Below are positions 1 through 13,307 of a stretch of DNA of 56,429 nt, in pieces. The notes under the pieces are model-generated. The model saw nothing but the letters and a program-made list of their open reading frames with translations, was not told the origin of the DNA and ran no database searches. This DNA is from Sporothrix humicola (taxonomy: Eukaryota; Ascomycota; Sordariomycetes; Ophiostomatales; Ophiostomataceae): contig WNYE01000143.1 in NCBI GenBank assembly GCA_021396245.1, forward strand, positions 1-56,429, written 5' to 3'. How positions within the stretch are numbered: the stretch's first letter is position 1; every line of letters begins with the position of its first letter. A program made the position numbers and the translations under genes.

Positions 1-162
1 TTTAAAACTTTTTTGCCCCTTTTGTGATCAAACCCAAAAAAATTTTAACCAAAAAACGGAAATTTTTAAATTAAAATCCCCCCCCCCCCCCCCCCCCCTC
101 CTTAAGATAATACATTGCACAAAATCGCAGAAGCCTCAAAAGACATCAAAATCCTTCACAGC
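1..162. other. Contig edge with cytosine homopolymer
   Basis: AT-rich sequence with a run of about 20 C (roughly 79-97) followed by the 3' flank of the giant minus-strand gene. No gene is seen. The C run at one end and the long G run at the other look like low-complexity read or assembly ends, not telomeric repeats; no TTAGGG-type repeat is present. Confidence 0.6.
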
Positions 163-3100
163 TCACTCCTTGGACCTAATCTGTACCTCGTCAGAGTCCT
201 CGTTTCCATCTCTTTTCCGTTTCAGATGCATTGGCAATGGGCTGGTTGTCGGGACAGGACCACTTTTGCCGCCATCGCTCTCGCCAGGGCCTGCATTTTC
301 ATCTCTCTTCCGTTTTAGATGCATTGGCAAAGGAGAGTTCATCAGCACCGGACCTGCCTTGCCGTCCTGGCTGTCCCTTTTCACGTTTTCATCCATCAGT
401 GCAATAGGCGCTAGCTGGAGGGCCTTTGGACCAATGTTGGGTGACTTGACGCCACCCCCTTCTTCGTCGTCTTCAATTTCCTCGACCTCTTCGACACGCC
501 GTGCAACAGCTCCCGGTTGCATGAAGAAAGGATGATCGGGCCGGATCTTGCGGCCCTGACAGACATATGCAGCCGGCGTGTGCAGCACATCCTGGGCCGT
601 GCGGCGGAGCGCAAGCCACTCGAGTAGGAAACTGGTCGGGTTGGGGCTCATCAGATGCAGTTCTCGTTCATCGTAATTGAGAATTGGAGAGGGCGGCTGT
701 CGTCGCTTGTCATGATAGAAGATATCTCTCATGACCACATCACCATCTGCGCTCGCAGTATTGGCCGCGCCTCCATACCTGTCGTAGCCGTCATCATCAT
801 CGTCCTTTTCAACCTCGGCGGCCTGGCCGAGATACTGTTCCATGTCAAGGGCCTCATCGTATGTCATGTACAACCGGCCGGCGAGGATGCCTAATTCGAT
901 TGGCAGCCAGTACGGTATGTTGTCAGGATCAGCACTGGGCAGCGGTGGGAAGGAAAAGTAGCTGAGACTACTAAAGGCGAGCATGGACCGTGCCACAGGC
1001 GCGGCGTAGGCGACAAGCCGTGTGTATCTGGAGACTCGAATGTCCGGGATCAGTAGCTCGAGCTCTTCGGGGATGATGACGAGACCGGTGCTGGTCGACG
1101 GGCACCATAGAAGCCATTCGACAGGGCGCTGTTGGAAAAAACAAAACAGAATATTAGTCTTGGAGAGAGAAAGAGGATGGTTGGGAGTCAAAAGGGACAT
1201 ACCATAAAGTCGTCGTGATACTTGACAGGACTGTTTGACGCGATTGTTACCTTGAACTCGCTGGACACATACAACTGTGTTTTGAGCTTGCGGACACCAT
1301 GCTCGATTCCAATGTTCGTCTGGGAAATGAACTTGAAGGCAGACATGTAAGAGCGGCTGCCTTTCCGCAAGAGACCGGTGGTTACAAATGCACGAATCGC
1401 GGGGGCCACGCCTCGGAACGTGCAGGCAGGGAATTTGATAATTCTCTGGACGTTGCGTTGCTGCTCGACCTGCGCCTCGACTTCACGCTCTTGCTCAACT
1501 TCCTCAAAAGCACGCATACTGGCAGAAGACATGCCTCTGTCGCTTGCCAAGCTGTGCGCTCTGAGCTGATCTGCAAAATCTCGAAGGCGGAGGAACCAGA
1601 GGTCGGTAGTTGCCTGATTCAGGCCTGCCACCGGTATGTCGTTTGTGTACATGTCCTTGAGCATCTGGCGTTCTGGCTGCACAAGAACTTGGCGCAGGCG
1701 CTGTTGTGCCGTCGCGGATTCTTCTCCGTTCTGGTATTCTGCGAGGGCATCGGCGCGGCGACAGAAATTTAGGCCGTGTGAAGTATACAAGGGTCTCAAC
1801 TGCTCATTCGCTTGACAGGTTTGCTCAAGCAGCCATGCCACGACATGACCCGACGTAACAAAGGCCGCTGTGGCGGGAGTGCCCAGGTTACAGGTATCGC
1901 GGATGCTTTGGTCGACTTCCGGTGGTGCATAAAAGACGACAGACTGTGTCGAACCAAGCTGTCGAAGTCTCATTGCAGCTGGAAAAATTTAGCAAAGAAA
2001 CGTCTATCTGTAAAGATAAAAGGTTGGGATAGGAAAGTGACATACCTTGTACTGTGTGATCTTTTGTTTGGCCCAGTGCCAGAGTGAGAGCACCTCGGGC
2101 CTTGGGCGGGAGCAAAAGGTCGACACCACGCGTGTGAGCCTCGTCGAAATACACAATACACTCGTCCAGTCTCTCTGTGAATGGAGTCGAGACGAGAGGG
2201 ACTTTTGCTGCAGTGACATCGCGGAAAACGACCCATGCGCGGTTGTCCTTCTCGTCGAAAAAGACCGCTGCCTTGACATGGGGCTCGGCAATCGAGAGCC
2301 ACGATCTCGCCAAGTCCTCATTCTTACTCTCCAGAATGTAGGCGCCGGCATCGATAAAGACCTGGATTTTGTACCGTGCAAGACTGAGCACGATGTCGTT
2401 CTCCGACCACCGCCTTCCCCGAGTTGCAGTGCAAATATAACTTCGATTGCGAAGCTGAAGGAGGTAAGAGAGCACCTCGGCGTTTGTTTGCTGGAGCCCA
2501 GGTATCTCTTGCTGCGTGATCGACAGCGGCAACATGGCCTTGTTGTCGTTTGTGCCGCTGAATCCAGTCGTTCTTGCACCAGCGGGCGGGCCTGCAGAGT
2601 TCGTGCCCATAGTGAACAATGGAAGATCCCATGCCGACGCCTGGAGCTTGACGGAAAACTGCCTGCTGTGAACTGGGAAGACAAAGGTATTGAGATAATG
2701 GTTGATGACAGGACGCGTAAAGCGCAAGCATTTCCACAACTTCTCAATCTGCCCAGAGTCATCGATATTGATAGAGTTCCAGTGCTGCAGCTCCTCTGGG
2801 ATGGCTACAGCTCCATCGCCAGATGACCACTTCTCATATTCCATTGCCGGATCGTCCACGTGGTGCAGGATGTGGTCCAGCCCTTCTCGAATCTGTTGCA
2901 TGCTCACACCTGCATAGTAATATGCAAGGCATGTGAGGGTGATGGATACATCGGGGTGGCCAAATTCAGACCGCTCAGAGGGGACGCCGCGGGCTTCGTA
3001 CGGCACAGCAATAGGCCAACGTCGGGGATGAAGACCATACTGCACGTTCCACCGTCTCTTTAGGCATGTAGTGAGGATTCCATGCTTCAGGAGTCCACGG

Positions 3101-6100
3101 ACAAGGAACAAGCCGGAAGCAATGGCCTCTGCATCAGGGAACCGTTTTGCTGCATTTTCAATGGCGGCGTCGCTCGAGTCAGCATCGAGTGCCTGGCGGA
3201 GAAGGCGCTTTGTTTCGACGACCGACCTCCGGAACTCGTAAGGCTTGGTGCGAATGGAGCCACGCTGTGTTGGCAGGATGCGGAAGAAGGGCACACGACC
3301 GTCGACAATGTCCAGTGCGAGGCGCTGGTTCAATTCAGCTTCGATGGAATCATGCAAAATGCATATTGTTGAGAAACCACCACCACCCCGCTTGACGACT
3401 TTGATTTTGTGAGGGTTGTCCGTGGCAAGGTCGAGTGCATGGCCACCCAAGAGAGACAATAGTGTCTGGATGAGCTCCCAACGGAAGGGTGCACCATCGA
3501 CGGCAGTGAAAGTTCCACTGGGATACACCAGCTGTGTTCGAACAGCGAGGGTGAAATCGGACTCATCGAGGACGTCCCGACAGAAGCCATCCCTCATGCG
3601 TGCATCAAATTTCATTATGCTTTGGGCGGTATTCGGGTCGGAACCATCCACCAAGCACTGCTGGCCACTGAGGGTGAATGCGAGGATATGCTCCGGTGCA
3701 GAGATGAGTACGCCACCTGAAAGAGCAAGCTCCTCGTGATGCTTTTTGTATGCCTTTACCGCCTCTGCTCGGCGGGCCATGGAGAGGAGCTGCCTAGAGA
3801 ATGGAACATGCCGTATCTCTCGACCGACAAGCCCTCCAAGACGAGATTGCAGAACTTGGGCAGTAGGCAGAAGGAGTGCCTTCGGTGCAATAAGCCTTGC
3901 CAGCCGTTTTCGATTGGCGATGGTGGATAGAACCATTGGAAGAATCACAGAAGTCTTGCCTCTGCCCATGTTGAGCTGGAAGACAGCATTGGAGTTCGAC
4001 TCTGGTGCAATCATGGCCAGAGCAACAGTGACTTGATCTTCGCGGATCAACATGTTCGAGTCGACCTCGAGAAGAAGCCAGTCCGGGTGCTCTATGGTGG
4101 TCCAATTTGTGTGGCCCACATTGTCCAGCTCTTCTTTGAATCGCCGCTGGTCGCCCTTCAAGGCTGCACGGAGAAGGCGATGGAATCGCTGAATTGTGGT
4201 CAAGAGCTCTCCGTACATGATGATGGCGTTCTTCGTCCCGGGACCAAACTGAAGGTTGCTCGTCGAGCGAAGAAGCTCTAGAACAGAGACAGGTGTGATT
4301 CGCGGCCAAAGACCGCCTCTTTCGAGCCAGTTGTTCATGTTGCCGTCGTGGTGCCCCTTTTGTGGCTGTATTTCAGCTCCCCCAAACCAACCACTGTCAC
4401 CAGTGCCACAAGAATCAGAATCGCCTTCAGAGAACAGGGATTGAAGGGTATTCAGAGCCTTCCAGATGCCGGTCTGTGTATTGGAGATGGTGACCTCGAG
4501 ATCTTGGGAATGCGAATACTGCGTCGGTACAATGTCAGCTTTCGTTTTCTTTGTCTGAATAGAACCTTCAAGAGCATCCAAAGATGCGCTGAGATCCTGG
4601 CCGTAATGACGGCGCATCGGGTCTTTCGATTCCAGGAGTGGCTGTATGATACTCCTCAGCTCCAAGTACTCCTTTGGCTGTATTTGTTCTGTCGTGGCAA
4701 CATCGAGAGCAGCGGGCTCAGCAGGCACAGCGAACTTAGGGAGAGGTTGAAGGTTTGCCATAAAGGACCGCTTGACAAGCTGCCTCGTCAACGAAGGCAT
4801 CTCGAGAACGTTGGAAACCATCTTTGGCGGAGGTCGGATCGTTTGGGACACCGTGGGAAACGGGCGATAAGGCACATATGTGACCATTGGGCGCAGGACT
4901 TCTTGAACCCGGTTGAGGTACGCGGAGAGATCTTTTTCCTCGCAGGTGCGTTGCCACAAGACAAGCACCCTGGAAAAGGCAGCGTGGATATTGATCAAGG
5001 AGGACTGAAAAGAGTTGGGATCTGGAAGCCGTGTCTGGCTAGACTGCAATTGCCAGATAAACTCGTTGGCCAGTCGTGTGGCATCCTTTCGACAGGCTTC
5101 AACGTGCTCTGCCTCTTGCTTCCTCTTGGCCTTTGCAATCTTTTTTTGACTCTGGGCCAGGATCGGCTTGAGAGTGAGCGGATAATGTGCTGCTGCAATG
5201 ACTTCGGTCAATTTTTCCACAGTCAACATTCCTTGAAAGACGAAATCTTCGTAGGCCGGGTGTGCTGGGGGAATGATGGACCGCAGAGGACCCAGGTAGG
5301 TGTAGGAGGCCAGCAGTCGGATTGCATCCAGATCTTCTTTGGCAGAAAATGCAAGGCATGCCAATGCGAACATTACCTTGAAGCTTCCATGAGATAAGGA
5401 AGTAGCCCGGCACATCTGGACTATGCTGCCCCAATACTCCTTCACAGTAGTTTCGTTCAGGAGCCTGCTCATGGGGAGGAGGTCTGGTTGCCATGGAACG
5501 GTGTACCCACCAAACGTTGCCCATCCTGATAAAATATGCGTCGGCTCCTGGGACAGCGAGAATGTCGCTGGCATCTCACGCAGCATCTTCACAATTTGGA
5601 ATACGTTGGATGGTCCACGGTCAATCCTACCGGGGACTTTACCGTTTGATGTGTTGACATAGCCAAGGGACGAGTATGTCCCATCAGTCCTCCGGATTGG
5701 GCAGGATGGCTCACTGTCCTGCCGGGCACACTCGTATCGCATTCGTTGGATTTCGCCCCGGGCCTCCAGCCTGGTGGTTTCGGTCTCAAGCTTAGCCCAG
5801 GCCTCATACATCTCATTGAGGACTCTGTTCTCCTCACCAGCTGCCTCTTCGAAGAGGCGAAGCCGAGACGCTTTTTTCACGATACCGCGGACAATGCGCC
5901 CATATCGGTCGCATTGAAGACCAATTGGGAGATTTTTGTCCCAGTTGACAGTTTGAAGGTATTGTTTTCCAGGCGGGTAGTACGCTCGATCTGGCACTAG
6001 CATATGCAGGTCTTCCAAAATCTGGAGACACCCGGCGGGCAACGAGGCCCACGGCTGAAGGCGGCCAGACAAGAGTGTATGCATCGCTTCTTCTTCTCCC

Positions 6101-9100
6101 GTGCGGCCTGTCAGTGGGTCTGGCAAACAGAAAGACGTGAAAGCATGCAGGAGAGCTTTCGTGTAAAGAAGACGTGGCTCTGGAGGACAGGTCAGTCGTC
6201 CGAGTGTAGCGTCAATATCAAAGCGAGCATAGGCTTTGCCCGAGCCGGCCTTTAGGGCTTCAGCGTTGGTGGATGTCTCGACAGAAACGTGAACACCAAG
6301 GCGGCTCCACCTCAATGGACCCAGAGGAGTGATTATGCTGCGGCGGCTGCGATCCAAGACATCACGCAGGACAATCATGCTCCGGTAGCCGTACAGAGTG
6401 CCAGCATCTTGGTTCGTGTCAACCTCTGCGCCAAGCTCCCGACACTCGAGCTTGCCATTTTGGTTGACAAAGAAAGACAGCTCAAGATGCCGAAGTTCGA
6501 CTGACAGTGGCCCACTCTCATCCACAGGCTGGAATATAGTCAGGCGCTGCACGTCCTCGAACCAACGGAAGAATCCACACAAGGTCTGAGCTGTCGCAGA
6601 ACGAGGATCAACTAGGACATGGCCGAGGCGCTTCGCTTGCCGCGTCTTAATATCGAGGGTCCAGTCGTTCAGTTGAAGGCTCCATTTCGTGAGGTTCCGG
6701 CGTAGCTCCAACTGTCCTGTTGCTTTGTCCAGCCAGTGACAACAGTCATCCAAAAGTCCCAGAGGTAGATCGCTGGTGTTCTTTCGGTCCATGAACACTC
6801 TTCTGGGCACATATTGGTAGATTCTTCCCGAAGAATCAATGGAGCATATCGTGACACCACCGCCTTCTTGCATCCCAAGATGAATGCTGTGGCCCTCGAT
6901 GGTGGTTGTGAGGCGATGGCTCATTCCGGGGTGCGACGAAGGGTACGACAGAAGATGCCTTCCCTCAAGAATCGTTTTAACCTCCACAGACTCTCTGATA
7001 TTGTCTGGAAGCTTTCCGATTGTCTTGCCATCAATCAGGAGGTGGCCATCGGCAAGATGAAAGTGAATTTTCTGTGGCCTTCCAAAGTCCTCAGATCCGG
7101 TGCCGGTGGGGTACAGCACAGAAGAAAACCAGCCTTTGTTTTTGGCGTCAAACATTTCCTCCCACTTGTCAAACCTGGGAGCGGAAGACGAGCTCTTGCC
7201 CTCATGCGGTGCAATGTCAAGACCGATGGCACGTCCAACTGCTTCGGTGATAGCTTCAGGCCGCCGTCTTGCTGCTTGTTGGATTTTTCTGCTCAGCGAT
7301 TGGCTCATCATCACCTCCTGGACGAGAAGGCTTTGGTCAGCCGGAGGAAGACTCTTGGCATCGACCGTCAAGTTTTGCTGCATATAGATCGATGCAAGGA
7401 GAAGAGTAGGCAAGTCCTGAAGGGGAATCTCGCCGCTGTCGCTGCTGGCAAATTGTGCAAATGTGCGACGACAGAGTAAGGCAGCCTTGAACGAGTACAT
7501 TGAAGCACGCCCCGAAGCCTCACCATCGATGGCATTCATAATTTCATGCCGGAGAGTCTCGACCCAGGACATGGTTGTCGACCGAGCAAGCCGTATCAGA
7601 GACTCCAGCCTCTCGTTTTCGGTTGCCCTGGGAAGCAAATCCTGGGCTCTCAGGAGCAATGTGATGACGAGGTCCATGAGGCACGTCTCACGCCAGTTTT
7701 TCTCAATGGATTGAAGGCGCTTCTCGAGTTGGTCAAGGAGACGGTTGAGAAATTCGTTATCGAGAAAGAATGCGTGCACAACTCCAAGACATTCAGTGTG
7801 CCAAACGTCATGGGAACTGCTCGCGTACCTCGCACCCATCAACATAGGGCCGGCTTGAGTGGCGAGATGAGCAAACATGATGGCTGCATCTTCTTTACCA
7901 AAGTTGATGTTGGAACAACCGAGTTCAACAAGCATGGTAAGCAGACGGCGAGACGTCCCGGACAGTAGTCTCTGCATAGCCTCAAATTCGTGAACAGACA
8001 TGGTCGGCGGACACTCGCGCCGACTTGCGACAATCTCATACGACGTTGGACCGTCATGCTTGAGCCGGGGATACTTGCCAGAAGTCATGACTATCGGACG
8101 CAAACATGCGGGGATATGAATGGGACAGTGATGCCAGAGCGTGAGGTCCATCCCTTTCTCTGTGATCCACATCTTTCGCCCATTGTCGTACAGCCTGTAG
8201 TCGGCACCGAGCGGGAGGAGGACATTGGAGAGTTCGCACTTCATCCGAGCCGTTCGATAGTGTGTTTGTTGAAATGGTTTGTTTTCAGATACCATCTCCA
8301 AGTCGCAGTTTGGCCAAAAATTTGCGAATTGGTTGAGATTGGTGCTTTTCAAATGATGAAAGTTCGTCACTTCAGCGGGTAGGGACGGCATGCAAACGGT
8401 TGTGACATCCTAGGTCACTTTCCGGTAGATAGAAATGCATTCCGGCATATCAAGTTCAAAGACGAGAGCCATGGCAGCATCTTGATCATCTGGGAGAAGA
8501 TTTTCAAGGGTGTGTATCTTCATTCCTTCGCGTTGCCTCACCATGGAGCATCTTTTGCATTGCTGGATCGCCTGTTTTAGCTTTGCCTTCGACCTGCGAC
8601 CTGCCGGAAGAGGAACACATTTGCAATCCAAGACTGCAATGCGATGGGAAAGATTGTCATAGGTGGAGCAAGCCTTTCTCCATTCTGTCGTCTTGTTCTC
8701 CCGGAGCCGGTCTTGTTCAAACATGACTTGGTTGTAAAGTCCCTTCAATCTTGGGCAAGCACGTGCAAAACGGGCCCCAAAGGCAGTGTCTCTTGGCATG
8801 CGAGAGAAGATGGTCTTCTTGTGCACGCTTGCTTTTTCACGGTTTTGCAGATGCTTTTGTAGACGGCGTAGACGGCGCATCTGGTCAACGTCCGGCAGCT
8901 GCATGGTGTCAAGAAGATGTGGTGAGAACACGGGCATATATTCTCCAAGAACGCCGTACTTCCGAACGCAGATGACATCTAGAATGGCCCACTGATCGAA
9001 AATCTCGAGAATGAGAGCGTTGTTGACTGGCTGCATAGCAGGGTCGTGCCAAGTGATTTGGTTCATCATGGATATGACTGCTCTTGATATCCCCCGGCAC

Positions 9101-10574
9101 GTCATCTCCTCATTCCCAATGGCCATCCCATCGCCGATTGCTCTCCATAGATTTGAAGACTGGGCTCTGGCCTCCATAATCATGCTGAAGGGCTCAAGTA
9201 TGCTCCAGGCAAACTTGCGAGAATTCTCGAGGGCCGGGTTCTTGCTTGGATCAACCTTGTGGGGTTCTTTGGCCGACGACGTGTAGCCAATTTGCTTGGA
9301 AAACGGCAGCGATATGTTATCGAGGTAGGCCTTGCTCGCTTGCAACTGAAGACAAAGGTGTTTGTCTGGAGCTCGGATCGGAAGTGTCGGGATCTGTCGA
9401 ATGCTGGCCGTTTTAAATGCAGCCAGCTGGTCGTCGAGGTAATTGCCGGCAAGCCCAATGGACACTTTGAAGGGCGATGCGCACATCTGAATGAGATTGC
9501 GCGAGGAAATCACGTCCTCGTGTGTCTCGTCCTTGAGGCAATCATGCCGCTCCAACTTGGCCAGCTTTCTGGCCAGCTTCTTCAGCAAAAGAGACACAAG
9601 GGCTGGCTGCAGACAAGCTTCGACGCAGCTGTCCAGCAAATCGGACAAGACGACGCACATCAAAATCTTGTAGGCGACATAGCCGAGAATCGGGCCATGC
9701 ATGAGGAGCAGTTGCCGGCGGATGGCGACGCGGAGAACTAGCCAGATGGGATGTCTTCGCCATGGCATATCTCCATCCGCGAAGCTGACATCGTCTCGCA
9801 CCCGTTTATTGATGGGCGGCACTGCGGCCGGTTTTCCGATTGCCTCGAGAATCGATAGAAGCAAGTGCGTGATAAGGGTGGGGTTGCCAACATTGCGCAA
9901 TTCGCGGACTTTGACGCCGGCTTTGCGTGCTTTTGCAGCCAGGCTGTAGACCTGCTCTTCGCTGGCCTTGCCCAAAAATGTGGTCAAAGACGACTGAAAG
10001 CTGGCATCAAGGAAATCGGCCTCTGGGATTTGGACCGCACGAGATGGAAAGCTCCAGAGAAGGGCATCTGGGACGGCAATGACGTCTTCGGATCGCGGGG
10101 AGGCTTCAAAGGCTTCAAAGACTGCATGGCGTGTCGAGTCCGGGCTGTGAGGAGAGAAATGCAAGTTAGCTTTTTATCTTTAATCTTTGTCTGTGCACGA
10201 AGGAATGTGAGTATGGAAGCGACATACTCTGTGGCAAAATGCACGAGCAGCGCAGCATTCTGCTCTTCGATGTAGAACGCGATGACCGTCTTTTCGTCTT
10301 GAAGCCTCTTGAATGCTTCACTCGTGCTGAAGTCGGTGCGGCGACTGCCATTGATCGTAGAGAAGAGAAATACCGAGTCCTCGAGCGTGATCCAGGTGTC
10401 GCAGATGTCTCCGCCTGACGTGTTTCGTAGCTCGTTGCATGCACGTTGCACGCAATCGATAATGTCGTAGCCAAGACTGTCAAGGTCGGCATCCTGGTGG
10501 CTTGGGAGCTGCGGAGGTAGAACGATGTGGTTGAAAAGCCGCTCGACAAACGGCCATCCGGCTTGGCCAGCCAT
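163..10574 (-). CDS. Giant DUF6606/DUF3638/DUF3645 NTPase-like protein, broken by an in-frame TAG
   Basis: Four exons: 10574-10228, 10144-2046, 1978-1203, 1128-163. Introns have GTATGT donors and phases agree throughout; total 3,396 codons including the stop, close to this fungal family (about 3,000-3,300 aa). The N-terminus matches DUF6606 (LFNHIVLPPQLP; later PWRRHPIWLVLR). A Walker-A-like NMGRGKTSVILPM lies near residue 2173 (DUF3638; relatives usually have GEGKT). A DEAHTRG box lies near residue 2783, followed across intron 2 by VQAAMRLRQLG (DUF3645). Databases often label such proteins ubiquitinyl hydrolase, but no cysteine-protease triad is evident to me; the motifs look SecA/helicase-like. 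The acidic C-terminus carries two copies of SPLPMHLKRKRD, possible nuclear signals. Reading is continuous except TAG at codon 694 (8410-8412), so the gene is either a recent pseudogene or has a base error. Confidence 0.85.
8410..8412 (-). other. In-frame TAG inside the giant gene
   Basis: The frame is open for about 580 codons before and 2,100 codons after this TAG without changing phase. The local context is KVT-stop-DV; a TGG to TAG change is the simplest reading. No intron fits: the CTAG could be an acceptor, but I see no consensus donor in phase upstream. The base after the stop is G, unlike the CAR-type context of known leaky stops. It is therefore a nonsense mutation or a sequencing error. 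Confidence 0.8.
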
Positions 10575-11528
10575 GGCTGTCGAGTGTTGGTCGGTGACCG
10601 CCGTTGACCAGCACTGAGGGTGGGCAGTTTCGTGAATCTGCGGTGTGTGGTGTCTGTGCTTGAAGGCAGAGAAGTCAGTAGGCGGCTGTTGGCGTGTCTG
10701 GGAGACGAGAAGAGAAGAGAGGAACTGAGAGGAACTGATTCTGGCTTTGACTTACCTCTCCGCTTAAATAAAAGAGAAAGGCAGCTTGGTGCTTGTAGCG
10801 GCGTGGTGGTTTGCAGGGTGTCGGTTTGGATCGTAGATGCAGAAAAGGGTGAAGCGAAAAGGGGGGATCGAGCAGAATCGTGAGCGGGGATTTTCTGCCA
10901 TAGACATTCACCGCGTTTGCAGACGATCGTTCCTTCCTGTTCTGCCTTTTTGGTGGAATTGCTTGAAAAGAGAAGGAGCGATGTAAACAAACCGGCCAGA
11001 CTTGCCACTTTGCCCCACTATGCCATTCACTTGAACGAGCAGCGCATCGCGGAGGAAGGAACAGCCCACGGTGAAGCAGGCACCGCCAAAATCACATGTA
11101 AAGACACTCGTCTCCGGAGTGAGGTCGCGAGAGAGTTTCTCCGCGCCGAGTTGCACTTGCTCCGCGTATGATAAAACCAACCGCTCTTTCCAGGCCACCA
11201 AATGTCGGCACCACAGCACTTGCAGGAACAATCAGCCACCGCTCAAGGTCTAGATTTCAGCAGTTGCTTTCATACTCGTGTCCGCATTGAACCTTTGATG
11301 TCCAAAACCTTCTGATTGGTATACGTATCCTCTGGCACGCGTTGTATCCAATCCGCGATAGAGGCAATCACGCCCAGAGCACGGCCTGCATCCTGTCCCT
11401 TCGATCTTCGACACTCTCGCCATCATTTCCTATGCGTCTTTCGGGCCAGGTCTCAGTATTCTCACCAGCCTACATATCGTCAAGGCTGTCTTCGTCTTCG
11501 CTTCCCTCGCCGTCGTTCATCGCTGCCG
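10575..11528. other. Intergenic region upstream of the giant gene
   Basis: Contains the presumed promoter and 5' leader of the giant gene (reading leftwards from 10574) and the 3' flank of the small zinc-binding gene at 11529. Long open frames on both strands (for example 10166-11008) have no family-like composition and overlap the first exon of the giant gene, so they are not called. Confidence 0.4.
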
Positions 11529-11870
11529 TCAATCGCTGTCGTCAATCGCCGTCGGGTCGCCGGCATTCGGGTCAGGCACGTGGTCCTCCACCTCGTCGCT
11601 GCAGTGGTACTCGCGCTTCTTGCAGCCCTTGGCCCACTCGGTGCGGCGGCCGCAGCAGTCCCAAACCAAAAGGTGCGGGTCCTCGGGGATCTCGTCAAAG
11701 GCAGTCTCGGGGTCCAGTTCCTCGAGGTCGGGCATCATCATTCCTAGCTAGGTTAGGACAACGAGTTGAATAGGAGCCCACAGGAGTGCACTCACCGTGT
11801 GGTAGCTGCAGATCTTCCTTTCGTGCATGGTGGACAGGGTAAACTCCGCGTCGCAGTCGTCGCAGCGCAT
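11529..11870 (-). CDS. Small CHORD-like zinc-binding protein
   Basis: Two exons, 11870-11796 and 11747-11529, separated by a 48-nt GTGAGT..CTAG intron with a CTAAC branch. The spliced product has CDDC, then CSYH, then WDCCG, then GC-x4-YH. This is the spacing of a degenerate CHORD zinc module (C..C, CxYHPG, W.CC, GC....H). The tail is acidic (DEVEDHVPDPNAGDPTAIDD). The start is uncertain: ATG at 11870 gives about 97 aa, but the frame stays open to about 12101 and includes a basic stretch (GPKRKADSDAAG, KTKKEE) that looks like coding sequence or a nuclear signal, so an upstream exon is likely. The distance to the other CHORD-like genes (22-27 kb) suggests an older duplicate. Role unknown; CHORD proteins elsewhere act with HSP90/SGT1. 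Confidence 0.55.
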
Positions 11871-12119
11871 CACCGCCTCCTCCTTCTTTGTCTTGGTGCC
11901 GGCGGCATCGCTGTCCGCCTTGCGCTTCGGTCCGGAGCTGGCCACACTCGTACTCAGGCTTTTGGATATGTTGATCTTTATTCGGATAAGTTGTTCAATC
12001 AAAATTGCGTAGTGTGCCCATTGTTTTGTCGTCTCGTTCGTGGTCGAGTTGGTGAATTGAGCTGGACTCCGTCGCGTTTGTGACGCCAAAACGGGCGACA
12101 CGTGATCACGTGATGAGGA

Positions 12120-12480
12120 TCGGCTTTAAGTGGACTTTGAGAAAACATCATCACTTTTGCACTCTTGAACAACGGGGGAACCATCATGATGCTTAATTAC
12201 TTCCACCAAGGACATAAAACAGGCGTATGTAGATATGAAATATATTTAAGATATTATTGTTGATTTTTCCCTGTACTTAAATAGTCGAGATATATTATTT
12301 ACTTTTTTGTTTGATTTTTTATAACATGATATGCATTTAATCCGTTTTTTTACTCCGTTTAGAATTCATTTTCCGCACTTTCTTCCCTCCGCACATTTAA
12401 TTCCCCCCCCCCCCCCATCTGAGCTAGACCACCATTATCTCAAGAAGAAAATGTGAAAAAACGAACAGAAGTACCATGTC
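12120..12480. other. AT-rich intergenic patch with C homopolymer
   Basis: Very AT-rich around 12230-12360 compared with its surroundings, followed by a C run at about 12404-12416. No convincing open frame. It may be an old decayed repeat; nothing in it is recognisable. Confidence 0.4.
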
Positions 12481-12980
12481 ATCAGTTCATACCCAACTCT
12501 TTCTATTCTTCTCAGAGTTTTAAGATTTCGAAGCTAGAAGAAAAGAGAAAAGTGATAACAAGTGGTTGACACAGCAAATCGTCGTCAATACATTCGAACC
12601 CAAAACAACGAAACTTTTCGACATCATGCATAGTCCAACGTACATAACTCAAGAAAAGAAAGATGTTTCCATCAAGGAAGGATACTGTGACTGATAAAAA
12701 CAAACTCTTGTTCAGGCCAGTTCACCTATGTGACGACGTGCATCTGGATTTGTCTGTTATTCCTGCAGACTAACCAAGTTGGAACAGCCAGTGGCTTTCC
12801 ACGAGCCCACATCACTACCGGACTGCAGTCCACTTCAGCCCCAAATCGTTTTCGTATTTATTTTCTTTTACAAAAAATCCACAAAAAGAAAAGAAAAGCC
12901 TGGTCAGGGACTTGGTCATGGTCACATGGACGACAACGCATGCAGCGATGTAGTGCTCTTGGTCGAGGCGCCATGTCAAT

Positions 12981-13012
12981 GTCTGCCAGTCTGCCAGTCT
13001 GCCAGTCTGCCA
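12981..13012 (+). repeat. Four tandem copies of GTCTGCCA
   Basis: Four perfect 8-bp units about 300 bp upstream of the terpene synthase start. Just downstream (13090-13150) is a pyrimidine-rich tract of TTTTGC and TTTTC units, typical of fungal core promoters. The 8-bp array could be a cluster of binding sites for the terpene synthase promoter or simple replication slippage. Confidence 0.6.
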
Positions 13013-13307
13013 ACGTCTGTGTCAATGTCTGTTGGTAGCGAGGTGCTACCCTGCGTGCATACTTAAGGCGCCATGAGTCTACCCTGTACCCTGCTTCTGC
13101 TTTTGCTTTTGCTTTTGCCTTCTTTTCTTTTTCTTTTCTTTTCCCTCCTCCTCTTCCCACAGCACTTCCGTTCCATTCTGGCACTGGTATATGCACCATT
13201 GCAGAAGACGACCGGATCTTTGAGTACATTACACCAAAACCTCCACCTTGCCTAATTCTTCCTGGGGCCTTGGATTTCAACTCTGCCAACTCCGACGACC
13301 ATTCACC

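Noticed and set aside
10166..11008. 280-aa minus-strand open frame upstream of the giant gene
   Set aside because: It starts without a supported ATG, overlaps exon 1 of the giant gene in another frame and has low-complexity Ser/Arg/Thr composition.
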